Virus record (IMG/VR): IMGVR_UViG_3300046011_006925
Span: 1 to 22,873 of that record
Strand: one strand, 5' to 3'
DNA from: a virus
Length of the DNA stretch: 22,873 nt
Positions 1-7,768 of this stretch are shown here, in pieces; position 1 is the first letter of the stretch, and each line of letters starts with the position of its first letter. Under the pieces are notes generated by a model, which did no database searches, was not told the origin of the DNA, and worked only from the letters and a program-made list of their open reading frames with translations. A program made the translations under genes and the position numbers.

Positions 1-297
1 GAAACGAACAGGCCAGCGCTCGAAGGACAGGATGGCTCCGACGGAGCCAGGAGAGACGATCTCGGGTACATCAGTGATGGTGCACTCGATTCCGGTTACA
101 GCCCAGTTGGAGGGAACCATGGCCTCGCCGACGACGTAGACCGCAGGGATGCGGGTGTTGTTGGGCAAGGTGTAGTAGCCGGGCCAGCTGGCTTGCGACT
201 TGAGCGTGGTGCCATCGGCCTCGTAGAGATCGAGGATGTAGCGCTCGATGGTGGTGCGCAGGGAGCGCACCTCGGGGCAGCTGGTTGAGATCGTCAT
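1..297 (-). CDS. Neck/tail-junction hypothetical protein, 3' end cut by window edge
   Basis: An ATG at 297 opens a frame with no stop down to base 1, giving 99 residues that begin MTISTSCPEVRSLRT. The start overlaps the stop of the gp10-like gene upstream as ATGA, which implies translational coupling. The visible part is a mixed alpha/beta sequence without recognisable motifs. Its place directly after the gp10-like gene is where tail terminator or tail completion proteins usually lie in this kind of module, so that role is likely but inferred from order alone. Confidence 0.75.
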   Translation of the reverse strand, partial: MTISTSCPEVRSLRTTIERYILDLYEADGTTLKSQASWPGYYTLPNNTRIPAVYVVGEAMVPSNWAVTGIECTITDVPEIVSPGSVGAILSFERWPVRF

Positions 298-665
298 GAC
301 TGCTCAGCGCGGAGAGCGTTGCGCAGGAAGCGGTCGAACTGGGCTTGTGCTTCTTCAAGAGGAGCCTTAGTCCAAGGTCGGCCGGGGAAGCGGAGGCCGG
401 TGATGGCAACTCCGCCCTCGTGGACCTGGGCGGCATATTCCACCGGCCAGGTGAAGGTGACTGACCCATCAGCGTTGACGGATCGAGTCTGGCTGGCACG
501 GAGGCGGCCGGTATCCACGATGTCCCGCACCTTCGGAGGTGTGGGGTAGTCCCATTTGGCCGACGAGATCTCCGCGGTGAAGCGGGTGTCGAGCCAAGTG
601 GCAAGCTGCCGGGTCGCCTGGGCGGTGGCAGCGCGGAGCTGTGCGTCGAGTGGGCGTCTAGCCAT
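294..665 (-). CDS. HK97 gp10-like head-tail joining protein
   Basis: This 123-residue protein begins MARRPLDAQLRAATAQATRQ. It contains the pattern VDTGRLRASQTRSV, then a beta-rich stretch ending in YAAQVHEGG. The DTG-x-LR-x-S and Y-x3-V-x-E/G signatures are typical of the HK97 gp10-like family of neck/tail completion proteins. The ATG at 665 lies inside the previous gene by 8 bp. A longer open frame runs upstream to 1016, but it would overlap the previous gene almost completely and has shadow-like composition, so the short start is preferred. It sits between the connector genes and the presumed tail terminator, as expected for the family. Confidence 0.8.
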   Translation of the reverse strand: MARRPLDAQLRAATAQATRQLATWLDTRFTAEISSAKWDYPTPPKVRDIVDTGRLRASQTRSVNADGSVTFTWPVEYAAQVHEGGVAITGLRFPGRPWTKAPLEEAQAQFDRFLRNALRAEQS

Positions 666-1062
666 CGATGAAGCCTCCGATGACACGGAACGTGCCTTGG
701 ATGGACTGGCGGATGTCCTGGTAGGCAGCGGCGTCCATATCGAGATCGAAAACGAGCTCGAAACGACCGCGGTAGCCATTGATGATGGCTTCCGCCTGGC
801 TGCCGTTGGTAATCCGAAGGTCCAGGCGATCAGGGCTGAGCAGGCGCCCGCTGCAGCGGTAGCTCGAGTTGTCGGCTCCTGGTTGGCCATCCCACGAGGG
901 GGCCTCGAGTTTGAGCGCAGCCAGGTATTCGACGGTCTCGACGGTTTGCACCGTGTTGCCCGTGCTGGCGTCCGTAGTGAGGGTGGTTCCGCCAACCTCG
1001 AATGCCAGCTGGGCATTGCCCCAGGGGGCGTAGCTGGCGATCGTGGCGGCGGAGATAGCCAT
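658..1062 (-). CDS. Putative head-closure / neck protein
   Basis: This 134-residue protein begins MAISAATIASYAPWG. No motif identifies it firmly. The sequence is rich in predicted beta strand (FEVGGTTLTTDASTGNTV, GRFELVFDLDMDAAAY) and lies between a DUF4054-like connector and a gp10-like protein. In comparable phages that slot holds a head-closure (stopper) or minor neck component. It starts 2 bp after the DUF4054-like gene ends, consistent with one transcript. The function is inferred from position. Confidence 0.75.
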   Translation of the reverse strand: MAISAATIASYAPWGNAQLAFEVGGTTLTTDASTGNTVQTVETVEYLAALKLEAPSWDGQPGADNSSYRCSGRLLSPDRLDLRITNGSQAEAIINGYRGRFELVFDLDMDAAAYQDIRQSIQGTFRVIGGFIDG

Positions 1063-1064
1063 GA

Positions 1065-1373
1065 CTACAGCGCGAATCCAGAAAGAGCGAGGTTGCCTTT
1101 GAGGCGTTCGTACTCCTGGCCGTACAAGCTGGCGGTCAGACCGGTGCCGAGGGGCTGGCCGGCCTGACTACCGACCTGAAGGCCGATCTGCATGACACGG
1201 GTGGAGAGGATGTGGGCCGCCAGATTGCTGACGGCCTCGGTGTGAACGGTGCCCCAGTTGGCCGCAGGGGTGGAACGGCCAGCCTCCGTGAGGGCGCTCT
1301 GGACTACGGGGAGCGAAAGCTCGCCGAACTCGGGGAAGCGGGTAAGGAACTCACTGGAGGTGGGGACAGCCAT
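1065..1373 (-). CDS. DUF4054-like head-tail connector (adaptor)
   Basis: This 102-residue protein shows the DUF4054 layout: an N-terminal FLTRFPEFGELS, a helical middle with WGTVHTEAVSNLAAHILSTR, and a C-terminal GQEYERLKGNLALSGF. DUF4054 proteins are small helical adaptors on the portal ring of HK97-type heads. The start codon overlaps the previous stop by one base (TAATG on the coding strand). Order after the major capsid gene fits this role. Confidence 0.82.
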   Translation of the reverse strand: MAVPTSSEFLTRFPEFGELSLPVVQSALTEAGRSTPAANWGTVHTEAVSNLAAHILSTRVMQIGLQVGSQAGQPLGTGLTASLYGQEYERLKGNLALSGFAL

Positions 1374-1786
1374 TAGCCGTTACCCTCTGTGATGGCAGAG
1401 ATGCGCTTGCTGATGGCGTTGCGGATGCGGATCCGCTGCTCACCTGACTCCCAACGTTGGAGCTGGGCGACATCGAAGCTGTCCTCCACGAGACGGAGTG
1501 CCTGCGTGACAGGCATGTCTGCGATGGAGTCCACGTCAGCGGCTGCTGCAGGATCGGACACGAAGGCCTGATCCTCTTCGACGCGCAGGGCGCCGAGTTT
1601 CAGCATGTTCTTGACGACGTCGTAGTCCTTGATCTGCTCCCACACTTTCTCGGGGAAGCCGCGGTTGACACCGGACTTCACCTGGATGCTTTCCGGTTGT
1701 CCTGTGTGTTGGACAAAGGAGAAGCCAATCGTGCACTCGGGGTCCATTGGAGGACTTTCGAGTTCGGGGCGATAGACGAGGATCAT
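1373..1786 (-). CDS. Hypothetical protein between major capsid and connector
   Basis: This 137-residue protein begins MILVYRPELESPPMDPECTI. An internal Met (MDPECTI, start at 1747) is an alternative start, and neither has a clear Shine-Dalgarno sequence. The C-terminal half is helical and charged, ending RIRNAISKRISAITEGNG. No family is recognised. A small unassigned protein is common at this point of head modules with DUF2184 capsids. A head accessory or connector role is only suggested by position. Confidence 0.75.
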   Translation of the reverse strand: MILVYRPELESPPMDPECTIGFSFVQHTGQPESIQVKSGVNRGFPEKVWEQIKDYDVVKNMLKLGALRVEEDQAFVSDPAAAADVDSIADMPVTQALRLVEDSFDVAQLQRWESGEQRIRIRNAISKRISAITEGNG

Positions 1787-1831
1787 GATCAGAAAGGTGA
1801 AAGAGCCAACAAAGCAAGCGCGCAGCCTGGA

Positions 1832-2749
1832 TCAGGCTTTCTCGAGCACGATGGCGCTCTTGGGGTAGTAGAGCGCGAGGCCGCCGATGCGAGCGTGAGC
1901 GGCGACGGAGAACTCGAGCTCGGCGCGCACGGGCGGGAAGAACTCGAGGGGCTGCGGGATGTGCAGCTGCAGCTTGTCGGGGCTGCGGTCGTAGCAGATC
2001 ACGCGGTCCTTGGACAGGACACCACCAGACTTGGAGGCTTCGAGCTCGTTGATGGGCTCGATCGCGGTGATCATCGGGTTGGTGCGCAGGAAGAACTCCA
2101 TCACCGTGGTGTCGGAGGTGGTGCTGCGCGGGGTGGTGGAGATGATGCGGTACACGTTGTAGGGCACCAGCATCGTGTTGGGCATCTCCTTCATGTTGCT
2201 GTTCTGCACGATCCGCGTGGCGGGCTCGTTGAGCAGCTGCAGCATCTCGTCGGTGGTGATGTCCACGGTGTCGAACCAGTGGTCCGGCACCAGCTTGTCC
2301 ACCTGATTGTTGTTGAAGAAGCCCTTCATGCCGGAGGGGGCATCGCCGAAGTAGGCGATCTCCTGCACTTTCTCCTCGTAGGCGCGGCGCACGGCGTTAG
2401 CGCGGCGCTGCTCCAGGTTCATGCCGGGCACCATGGAGGCGGCACGGGTTTCCTGGACGGTGTAGGCGAAGGAAGCACCGAGGCTGCGGACCGGGTGGGT
2501 CACTTCCTTGCGGAGGACGTCAGCACGGGGCAGGTCTTGGGCTTTGTCGCCAATGACCTTCATCGAGCCTTGCTTGTCGAAGACGCGATAGGTGAAGGAA
2601 TCAGCGCCGTTACCGACCTCGGAGGAGACGGGGATGACGGTGCTGTACTTGATGTCGGCGTACTCAACCTCGAAGGCGCGAGCGAGGATGGACTCCAGCT
2701 CGCGAGCAAGAAAGAGGCCGACCGAGTCGTTACGGATGTCGGTGGTCAT
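1832..2749 (-). CDS. Major capsid protein, DUF2184-like HK97 fold
   Basis: This 305-residue protein begins MTTDIRNDSVGLFLARELES. It has the order of elements I associate with the DUF2184 capsid family: an N-terminal helix, the SEVGNGADSFTYRVFDKQGS strand region, PRADV...THPVRSLGASFAYTVQE, the helix RRANAVRRAYEEKVQEIAYFG followed by KGFFNN, and a C-terminal region with PPVRAELEFSVAAHARIGGL and a YYPKS segment. A GGAG lies about 9 bases before the ATG. It follows the decoration gene by 17 bp. There is no long N-terminal scaffold extension, consistent with a separate scaffold in the fused protease gene upstream. Confidence 0.88.
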   Translation of the reverse strand: MTTDIRNDSVGLFLARELESILARAFEVEYADIKYSTVIPVSSEVGNGADSFTYRVFDKQGSMKVIGDKAQDLPRADVLRKEVTHPVRSLGASFAYTVQETRAASMVPGMNLEQRRANAVRRAYEEKVQEIAYFGDAPSGMKGFFNNNQVDKLVPDHWFDTVDITTDEMLQLLNEPATRIVQNSNMKEMPNTMLVPYNVYRIISTTPRSTTSDTTVMEFFLRTNPMITAIEPINELEASKSGGVLSKDRVICYDRSPDKLQLHIPQPLEFFPPVRAELEFSVAAHARIGGLALYYPKSAIVLEKA

Positions 2750-2766
2750 GGGATGGGGCTCCGGGA

Positions 2767-3387
2767 TCAGGTGTCGGCGGTGAAGGTGATCCCCGGGATG
2801 TCAATCTCGAGGAGGACCAGGCCGGCGCCGCTGGTTTCAGACAGCCAGCGAGCCCCGCCAGTCATGGCGAAGGTCTTGTTGGCCACGGCGGTCTTGGTGA
2901 AGCGACCCACGAAAGCACCGGTGACGGTGGACGAGTGGTCGACGCCGAAGAAACGCACAGCATCACCGAGGGCGATGGCGGCGGTGCTGTAGACCCAGAC
3001 GACGCCTTTGGAGACGACGTTCATGGTCTGGCCATTCGGGTAGCCCACGCGAAGGGAGCCATCACCGATGATGTTGGTGGGGTTGGGGGTGTAGGCAGAG
3101 CTGCCGGCCACGCCCTCGAAGGTCAGACCGTCGACGGACAGACCCACGACACCGGTGCCACTGGTTGCCAGCAGCACAGCAAAGGGATCGTTGCTGGTGG
3201 GGTCGTTATCGATGGCGACCAGCGAGCCGAAGGGGATGGCAACGCCGGACTGGTTGTAGTAGCTGCGGGACACATAGGCCTGCAGGTCAGCGATCATGCC
3301 CTCGTGGCCCACGGTCAGCTCCAGGGGGTAGCTGCCTTGAGCGCCGGTCGGGTTGCTGACGACAGTAGGGGTGAAAGATACGGCCAT
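2767..3387 (-). CDS. Head decoration / structural cement protein
   Basis: This 206-residue protein begins MAVSFTPTVV and is rich in Gly, Ser, Thr and Val. Its pattern, GMIADLQAYVSRSYYNQSG then IPFGSLVAIDND and repeated short beta segments, resembles structural cement or capsid decoration proteins. An AAGGAG lies nine bases before the ATG, a strong ribosome binding site that suits a protein needed in high copy. The position between protease-scaffold and major capsid protein matches the usual order. Confidence 0.82.
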   Translation of the reverse strand: MAVSFTPTVVSNPTGAQGSYPLELTVGHEGMIADLQAYVSRSYYNQSGVAIPFGSLVAIDNDPTSNDPFAVLLATSGTGVVGLSVDGLTFEGVAGSSAYTPNPTNIIGDGSLRVGYPNGQTMNVVSKGVVWVYSTAAIALGDAVRFFGVDHSSTVTGAFVGRFTKTAVANKTFAMTGGARWLSETSGAGLVLLEIDIPGITFTADT

Positions 3388-3400
3388 TGGAAGGAACTCC

Positions 3401-4681
3401 TTACTTGGTAGCGGTGAGGGGACGTTTCCAAGCGTCAGTCACCTTGCTGCGATAGGCAGCGATGGGGCTGTCGGTGGAGCGGCCGGCACCTTTCAGCGCG
3501 TCACGCAGGGTGGCGGTGCTGTCGGCGCGATCGGAATCGGCGTCCTCTTTGGTTTCGCCGTCGGCATCCTCGGAGTCGTCGTCCTCGGGGTCGCCATCTT
3601 CGTCGCCTTCGGCGTCAGCACGGGCGGCGAGGATGCCTTCAACCACGCCCTGGATGTAGGCGGGTTCGGCGTCGTCGCGGGGTGCGGAGCCGGTGAGGTT
3701 CTCGAAAGCCTGTACGTACAGGGAGGCGTCGTCGATACCGTCGAACTTGAAGTCCTCGGTGAACGCGGGGGCGAGGCGTTGCAGGGTTGCGAGGCGCTCG
3801 GCGACCAGCTGGTCGAGCTCGGCGGTGTCGATGCGGGCGTCGCCGGAGGCAGCGAGCTGCTCCTCGAGTGCATCGGCACGACCTTCAGCGGCCTCTTTGT
3901 CGTAGGCCAGAGCGTCGAAGTCGGCCTGCAGAGTGTCGAGCTTGGTGGCAAGCTCGTCGCGCTCGGTGGTGAGTGCTTGCAGTTGGCGCCCCATGTCCCG
4001 GGAGTAGGACTGGACCGCGCTGGCTGCTTCTGCGGGCAGATCGATCTCCAGGCCGTCGAGTTTGACGGTTGCCATAACGGGAGATGCAGTTGAACTGGAC
4101 TGGGGCGCCATTTCGTGCTCGGGGAAGGCGGCTACAGCATCAGCTGCATCCATTCGATCGAGCAAGAGTCGTACCTCCGGGCCAGCCCGGCCGCGGGGGA
4201 CAATGGCGATGTGGTTCACCCGGATGTTGCGCTGGACGCCGGCGTACTCTTCGCCCTCGGGGGTGATTCCGGGGGTGGGGTCAAAGTCGACCTTGTAGCC
4301 GGCAGATACCTCGGTGGCATCCTTGCGCTTGATCTTCTCGATGGCGTCCTGGTCGGTGACGACGAGGGCAACTTCGACAAAACCGTCGTTGTACCGAACT
4401 TGGCTACCGGAGTAGCCGACTTGGTACTGCTTGGTGTTGGCGGAGTCGAGAAGAACCGGTGGGTGACCCCACGTTGCGGGTTTCATGCCGAACGTGGAGA
4501 GGGAGTCCGGGTTACTGACCTCCTCAGGGGGTCGGTATTCGCGGACTTGGGAGCCATCAGACCGGCGGTAGAGCTGCGTACCCGAGCGGGCGGCGCGACA
4601 CCAAACCCGGAGGTAGCCCTCGGGGGTGGTTTCGCTGCCCGTGATGGGAGCGAAGTCGTACCTGGACACTGATGTTTCCAT
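3401..4681 (-). CDS. Prohead protease (DUF2213-like) fused to scaffold
   Basis: In this 426-residue protein, residues 1-180 match the DUF2213 pattern: WGHPPVLLDS at 71-80, DGFVEVALVVTDQDAIEKI at 99-117, a serine in TEVSAGYKVD (S126), then GVQRNIRVNHIAIVPRGRAG at 148-167 with H157. I expect S126 and H157 to be catalytic candidates, by analogy with herpes/HK97-type assembly proteases. Residues about 220-300 form a heptad-like charged coiled coil. Residues 350-385 are very acidic (DGDPEDDDSEDADGE), followed by a basic C terminus (RSKVTDAWKRPLTATK), a layout typical of scaffolds. It could also process the modular proteins encoded upstream. Confidence 0.87.
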   Translation of the reverse strand: METSVSRYDFAPITGSETTPEGYLRVWCRAARSGTQLYRRSDGSQVREYRPPEEVSNPDSLSTFGMKPATWGHPPVLLDSANTKQYQVGYSGSQVRYNDGFVEVALVVTDQDAIEKIKRKDATEVSAGYKVDFDPTPGITPEGEEYAGVQRNIRVNHIAIVPRGRAGPEVRLLLDRMDAADAVAAFPEHEMAPQSSSTASPVMATVKLDGLEIDLPAEAASAVQSYSRDMGRQLQALTTERDELATKLDTLQADFDALAYDKEAAEGRADALEEQLAASGDARIDTAELDQLVAERLATLQRLAPAFTEDFKFDGIDDASLYVQAFENLTGSAPRDDAEPAYIQGVVEGILAARADAEGDEDGDPEDDDSEDADGETKEDADSDRADSTATLRDALKGAGRSTDSPIAAYRSKVTDAWKRPLTATK

Positions 4682-4959
4682 GCTTAAGAGCTTACCGGTT
4701 CTTGTGCGTTTGCTTAGCTTTATGCACAGAGCGGTTACAGCACTTGGCGATTCATAGGCAGTTGACGTTGTGTCGGCGTATCAGGGCGCTACGGGAATAC
4801 CATAAGTTTACGCAGTTTGAAGTTGCAGAGAGGTTAGGCGTTAGCCAAGCTGCATATTCGCGGTTGGAGAAAGGAGAGATAGAGGTGTCAGTTATGAAGC
4901 TGATAGCTTTGAGCGAGATCTACGATGTTAGGTTGCAGGAATTAGTAAAAGATATCTAG
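4672..4959 (+). CDS. Small XRE-type helix-turn-helix regulator
   Basis: A plus-strand gene in a minus-strand head module. The frame from the ATG at 4672 gives 95 residues, but the recognisable part begins near residue 33: CRRIRALREYHKFTQFEVAE, then RLGVSQAAYSRLEKGEIEVS, a classic XRE/Cro helix-turn-helix. The ATG overlaps the start of the divergent protease gene by 10 bases and has no ribosome binding site. A TTG at 4744, 4762 or 4768 may be the true start, giving about 64-71 residues. The stop (TAG, 4957-4959) overlaps that of the facing gene in a CTAG tetranucleotide. Base composition is lower in GC than the neighbours. The target is unknown. Confidence 0.8.
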   Translation: MFPCLRAYRFLCVCLALCTERLQHLAIHRQLTLCRRIRALREYHKFTQFEVAERLGVSQAAYSRLEKGEIEVSVMKLIALSEIYDVRLQELVKDI

Positions 4960-6221
4960 ACGATCTCGAACCACGCGAGGTCGAGGAATAGCTTGGCGGC
5001 GTTGTTGGTGGGAGTAGCGGCGATCAGTAGTACGTCGCTTACGCCAGCGAGGGTGCGACCGAGCTGGAAATTGAAGTCTGTAATGCTCCCGAGGTCTAGT
5101 GAAGAAGAGCTTGTGAGATAGCCTCCTGCGATCTCGGTACCACCGGTGAAGCTGGTGATTGTGGTGTTGTATTGGACGTTGTTATTGACGTGAGTGGACC
5201 AGGTGCCTCCTGTGATTGTGGGGTTAAGCAAAACATGGTACTGGACAATGTCTAGCTTGTTATTTGTCGTCTGTTCGACAGCCGCGTTTAAGTTGGATGG
5301 AACAACTACACTATCTAAACGGGTGCTGTTTAAGCGCAGCGCCAGTACGGGGTAGATCGTGCCGGCAGTGGCGAGTGTGACTGCGGTGGAGCCGGTGGCG
5401 ATGTTGTAGCGGCGGCTGAAGCCTTCGTATCCGCCCTCGGAGGCGACGGTGTTGCAGATCTGCTTTGCGGTAGCTGAGGTCGCAATAGTTCCTGTGTTCT
5501 CGATCTCCTGGCGTAGGGGGAGGATCGCGGTGGTCATGTAGCTGGTGAGGTTGATGTTGTCGCCGTGGAAGGTGTGAGCGATGACCATGCGGCCGTCTAC
5601 GACGAAACCGCATCGGACATCGCCGACACCGAGCCACTCGATGTCAATCCAGAAGATCTGGGTTTTGGATAGGTCGAGAGTGCGGCCGGAAAGGCCGGTG
5701 CCATCGAATTTGTCGTTGTTCCAGTCGGCCTGGGCTATGCGGGTATTGACGACGCTGCCGGTGACGTAGCTGCGGCGAACGAGGTAGGTAGCAGTGCCAT
5801 CGCTCTCGAGATAGATGCCATTTTGGGTGCCGAAGTAGCCGATGCGTTGGCGCAGGTTGGTTCGAGGCGCGGCGAAAGCGAAGGATGTCATCACCAGCAT
5901 CGATTTACCGGGCTGGTAAGGGAAGACGCGTTTGGTTTCGCGGTAGACGTAAGCGCCAGAGGTTGTTGGGACGGTGAGATTGACGCAGCTTTCGTTGGCG
6001 GCGTATGTCTTGGAGCCGCCACCATTTAATGCTGTGTCCCATTTGTCGTTTTCTTGGTAACGATGTTGGCTGTCAAACAGCGTGAATGGGGAGCTTGTAC
6101 GGAGACGGCCGAAGGCGTCACCACTGGTGCCGGTGTTAGCGAGGACGGGTACGGGATAATCGTCATCGCTGCGTACGTAGACGAGCTCGTAGCGGTCGTT
6201 ATTGACAATGCGTTGGCCCAC
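4956..6221 (-). CDS. Cyanophage-type virion structural protein
   Basis: This 421-residue protein starts with GTG at 6221. It carries segments I recognise from a virion protein widespread in cyanophages: DAFGRLRTSSPFTLFDSQHR, VFPYQPGKSMLVMTSF, ATYLVRRSYVTGSVV, WNNDKFDGTG, QIFWIDIEWLGVGDVRCGFV and MTTAILPLRQEIENTG. The rest is beta-rich with many Asn, Thr and Ser. The family's exact place in the virion is not known to me; a surface or tail-associated structural role is likely. It lies between the modular payload genes and the prohead protease, separated from the latter by the inserted HTH gene. Confidence 0.83.
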   Translation of the reverse strand: MGQRIVNNDRYELVYVRSDDDYPVPVLANTGTSGDAFGRLRTSSPFTLFDSQHRYQENDKWDTALNGGGSKTYAANESCVNLTVPTTSGAYVYRETKRVFPYQPGKSMLVMTSFAFAAPRTNLRQRIGYFGTQNGIYLESDGTATYLVRRSYVTGSVVNTRIAQADWNNDKFDGTGLSGRTLDLSKTQIFWIDIEWLGVGDVRCGFVVDGRMVIAHTFHGDNINLTSYMTTAILPLRQEIENTGTIATSATAKQICNTVASEGGYEGFSRRYNIATGSTAVTLATAGTIYPVLALRLNSTRLDSVVVPSNLNAAVEQTTNNKLDIVQYHVLLNPTITGGTWSTHVNNNVQYNTTITSFTGGTEIAGGYLTSSSSLDLGSITDFNFQLGRTLAGVSDVLLIAATPTNNAAKLFLDLAWFEIV

Positions 6222-6256
6222 GGGTAGATAGCGCTGCTGCTATCAGGCTAGGGGCG

Positions 6257-7768
6257 CTACAGCGGAGTACCGAAGGGCTGCTTGCGCATGCGGGCAGGGC
6301 GGGCCACACGTTTTGGCTTTAGGGCTAGTCGTAGCCGTGGGGTTTTGACACCGAGAGCCTTTGCTACATCACTCATTTGAATGAGTCCACGCTCCATGGC
6401 TGCTCGCGGCGCAGTGTTGGCGTTGGCAGTCAGGATGCGGCGTGTGAGTCCAGGAATGCGCGGTTGATCGGCCCCGCTTACGAAGCGTGAGCGGGGCATC
6501 CGGTCGGCAGCCAAGAGTTCGCGCTCGAGAGCGTCGTGGTAACGCTTGACTGCGATCTCGAAGCGCTCGGTGTTGGCAGCGCCTCCGTAAGTCGATAGTG
6601 CCTTTGCCTGCTTCTCAACGTTAGCTAGTACACCTTTGTATTTATTAGTAAAATCAGCACCGCGTGAATTAAACCCTAAAAAGTCGGGAAGCCTATTCAT
6701 ATCATACATCAAGTTCATTACACCATTGCGGTAATGCGCTGGTTGCCGTGGATCATGCAGCTCTGTAGCATAACCAAAGTCTATCAATGCTACTTTTTTA
6801 CTTTTAGCATTAACCATAAGATTTCCGTTATGAATGTCTCCATGTGCTAAGCCTGCTGTGTGTAACTTGCGAAACTCACGTGCGATTTTTGTTTTAACAA
6901 TTAAGGGTGCGTTTGAGGCGTTACCATTAGAGTCACGGTATTCTTTACCTAAAGTCTTGTAGCCACTCATATGAGTCAAAATAAGAGTCTGCGACCTTAC
7001 CTGGCCATCCGCGTCGCTGATTGCTTGCATACGAAGCGGAGCGGGGACGTTGACACCGGCATAGTCGGCCAGGTCTAGGCGGCGGAACTCGCTAGCAACG
7101 TCGTCCTCGTCGCCATTGCGGAAGAGCTTGATGCCGTACTTCTCAGAAGGATGGACAAAGTAAGTGCCGAAAGCTCCTGCGCCTGCTTGGCAGCGGGGTT
7201 GATTGACGTAGCCTCCTGCCGATGCAAGACCCTGGCTGCCGGTAGACACCAAGGCGCGGGCGTGCATAGCCCCGGTGGAAAGGCCGTACCAATCGGTGTC
7301 GGCGTCAAACTTCCCCGGGGCTTGGATCTTTCCCAGACCACCGCCACATTCAGCAGCGCGGCGACGCTGGTTGATCTGCTCCTGGACGTCCCACTCTTGG
7401 CCCTCCGCGATGGCTTCGTCGACGATGCGTTGAGCTTCGTCCTCGGTGAGTTTGGGGTGTTTTAGTTTGTTGACAGGGTCGTTATCCCAGGCCTCCTTGG
7501 TCCTGTACTTACTGGCGATGGCAGCACCTCCTGCTACTACACCTGCGACAAGCGCGACTTTAGCAGCAGTCTTAAGCGTTTCTGCGGTTATACCGCCTGC
7601 TTGTTTTGTGCACTTATGCGTGCGAGGAATATGCGACTCGCCGCAGGGCTTTCCCTTGCCGCCCTTAAGGGCGTCGATTCGCGCTAGGCCGAGGACTTTC
7701 CCGGCGTGAGAGCTCCATCGCGGCGGCTGGTCTTGCCGGAGCAGCGCCACTTTGCCCGCGACAAGCAC
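6257..7768 (-). CDS. Modular protein with protein-kinase-fold domain; probably made by -1 frameshift
   Basis: The open frame runs from a GTG at 7768 (503 residues). No start near the beginning has a ribosome binding site and the first 28 residues overlap the upstream gene. Expression as a -1 frameshift extension of that gene, entering at 7696, is more likely. Numbering from 7768, the CG box CGESHIPRTHKC is at 42-53 and a small-residue hydrophobic segment at about 64-86. The kinase fold follows: Lys214 in YGIKLF (beta-3), Glu227 in the alpha-C region, HGDIHNGN at 309-316 and IDFG at 329-332. HGDxxxxN resembles RIO, Kdo and aminoglycoside kinases more than classical Ser/Thr kinases. All catalytic residues appear present. 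The C terminus is basic (RPARMRKQPFGTPL). The substrate is unknown. Confidence 0.85.
   Translation of the reverse strand: MLVAGKVALLRQDQPPRWSSHAGKVLGLARIDALKGGKGKPCGESHIPRTHKCTKQAGGITAETLKTAAKVALVAGVVAGGAAIASKYRTKEAWDNDPVNKLKHPKLTEDEAQRIVDEAIAEGQEWDVQEQINQRRRAAECGGGLGKIQAPGKFDADTDWYGLSTGAMHARALVSTGSQGLASAGGYVNQPRCQAGAGAFGTYFVHPSEKYGIKLFRNGDEDDVASEFRRLDLADYAGVNVPAPLRMQAISDADGQVRSQTLILTHMSGYKTLGKEYRDSNGNASNAPLIVKTKIAREFRKLHTAGLAHGDIHNGNLMVNAKSKKVALIDFGYATELHDPRQPAHYRNGVMNLMYDMNRLPDFLGFNSRGADFTNKYKGVLANVEKQAKALSTYGGAANTERFEIAVKRYHDALERELLAADRMPRSRFVSGADQPRIPGLTRRILTANANTAPRAAMERGLIQMSDVAKALGVKTPRLRLALKPKRVARPARMRKQPFGTPL

Noticed and set aside
666-1016. Upstream extension of the gp10-like frame
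   Set aside because: It overlaps the preceding gene in another frame and has shadow-like Ser/Arg/Pro composition. The ATG at 665 gives the family's usual length.
1457-2992. Plus-strand open frame of 511 codons
   Set aside because: It lies opposite the major capsid and decoration genes. Its sequence is His/Gly/Val/Asp repeats typical of an antisense shadow of GC-rich coding DNA, with no domain and no ribosome binding site.
4062-4090. Internal ATG in the protease-scaffold gene (PVMATVKLDG) as a start for a free scaffold, as in lambda C/Nu3
   Set aside because: The position at the domain border is attractive but there is no Shine-Dalgarno sequence before it, so it is not annotated.
7638-7662. 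Second GGGAAAG in frame within the kinase gene as another frameshift site
   Set aside because: It only encodes Gly-Lys before the CG box. A slip there would break the clearly coding kinase frame and there is no upstream Shine-Dalgarno at the right distance.
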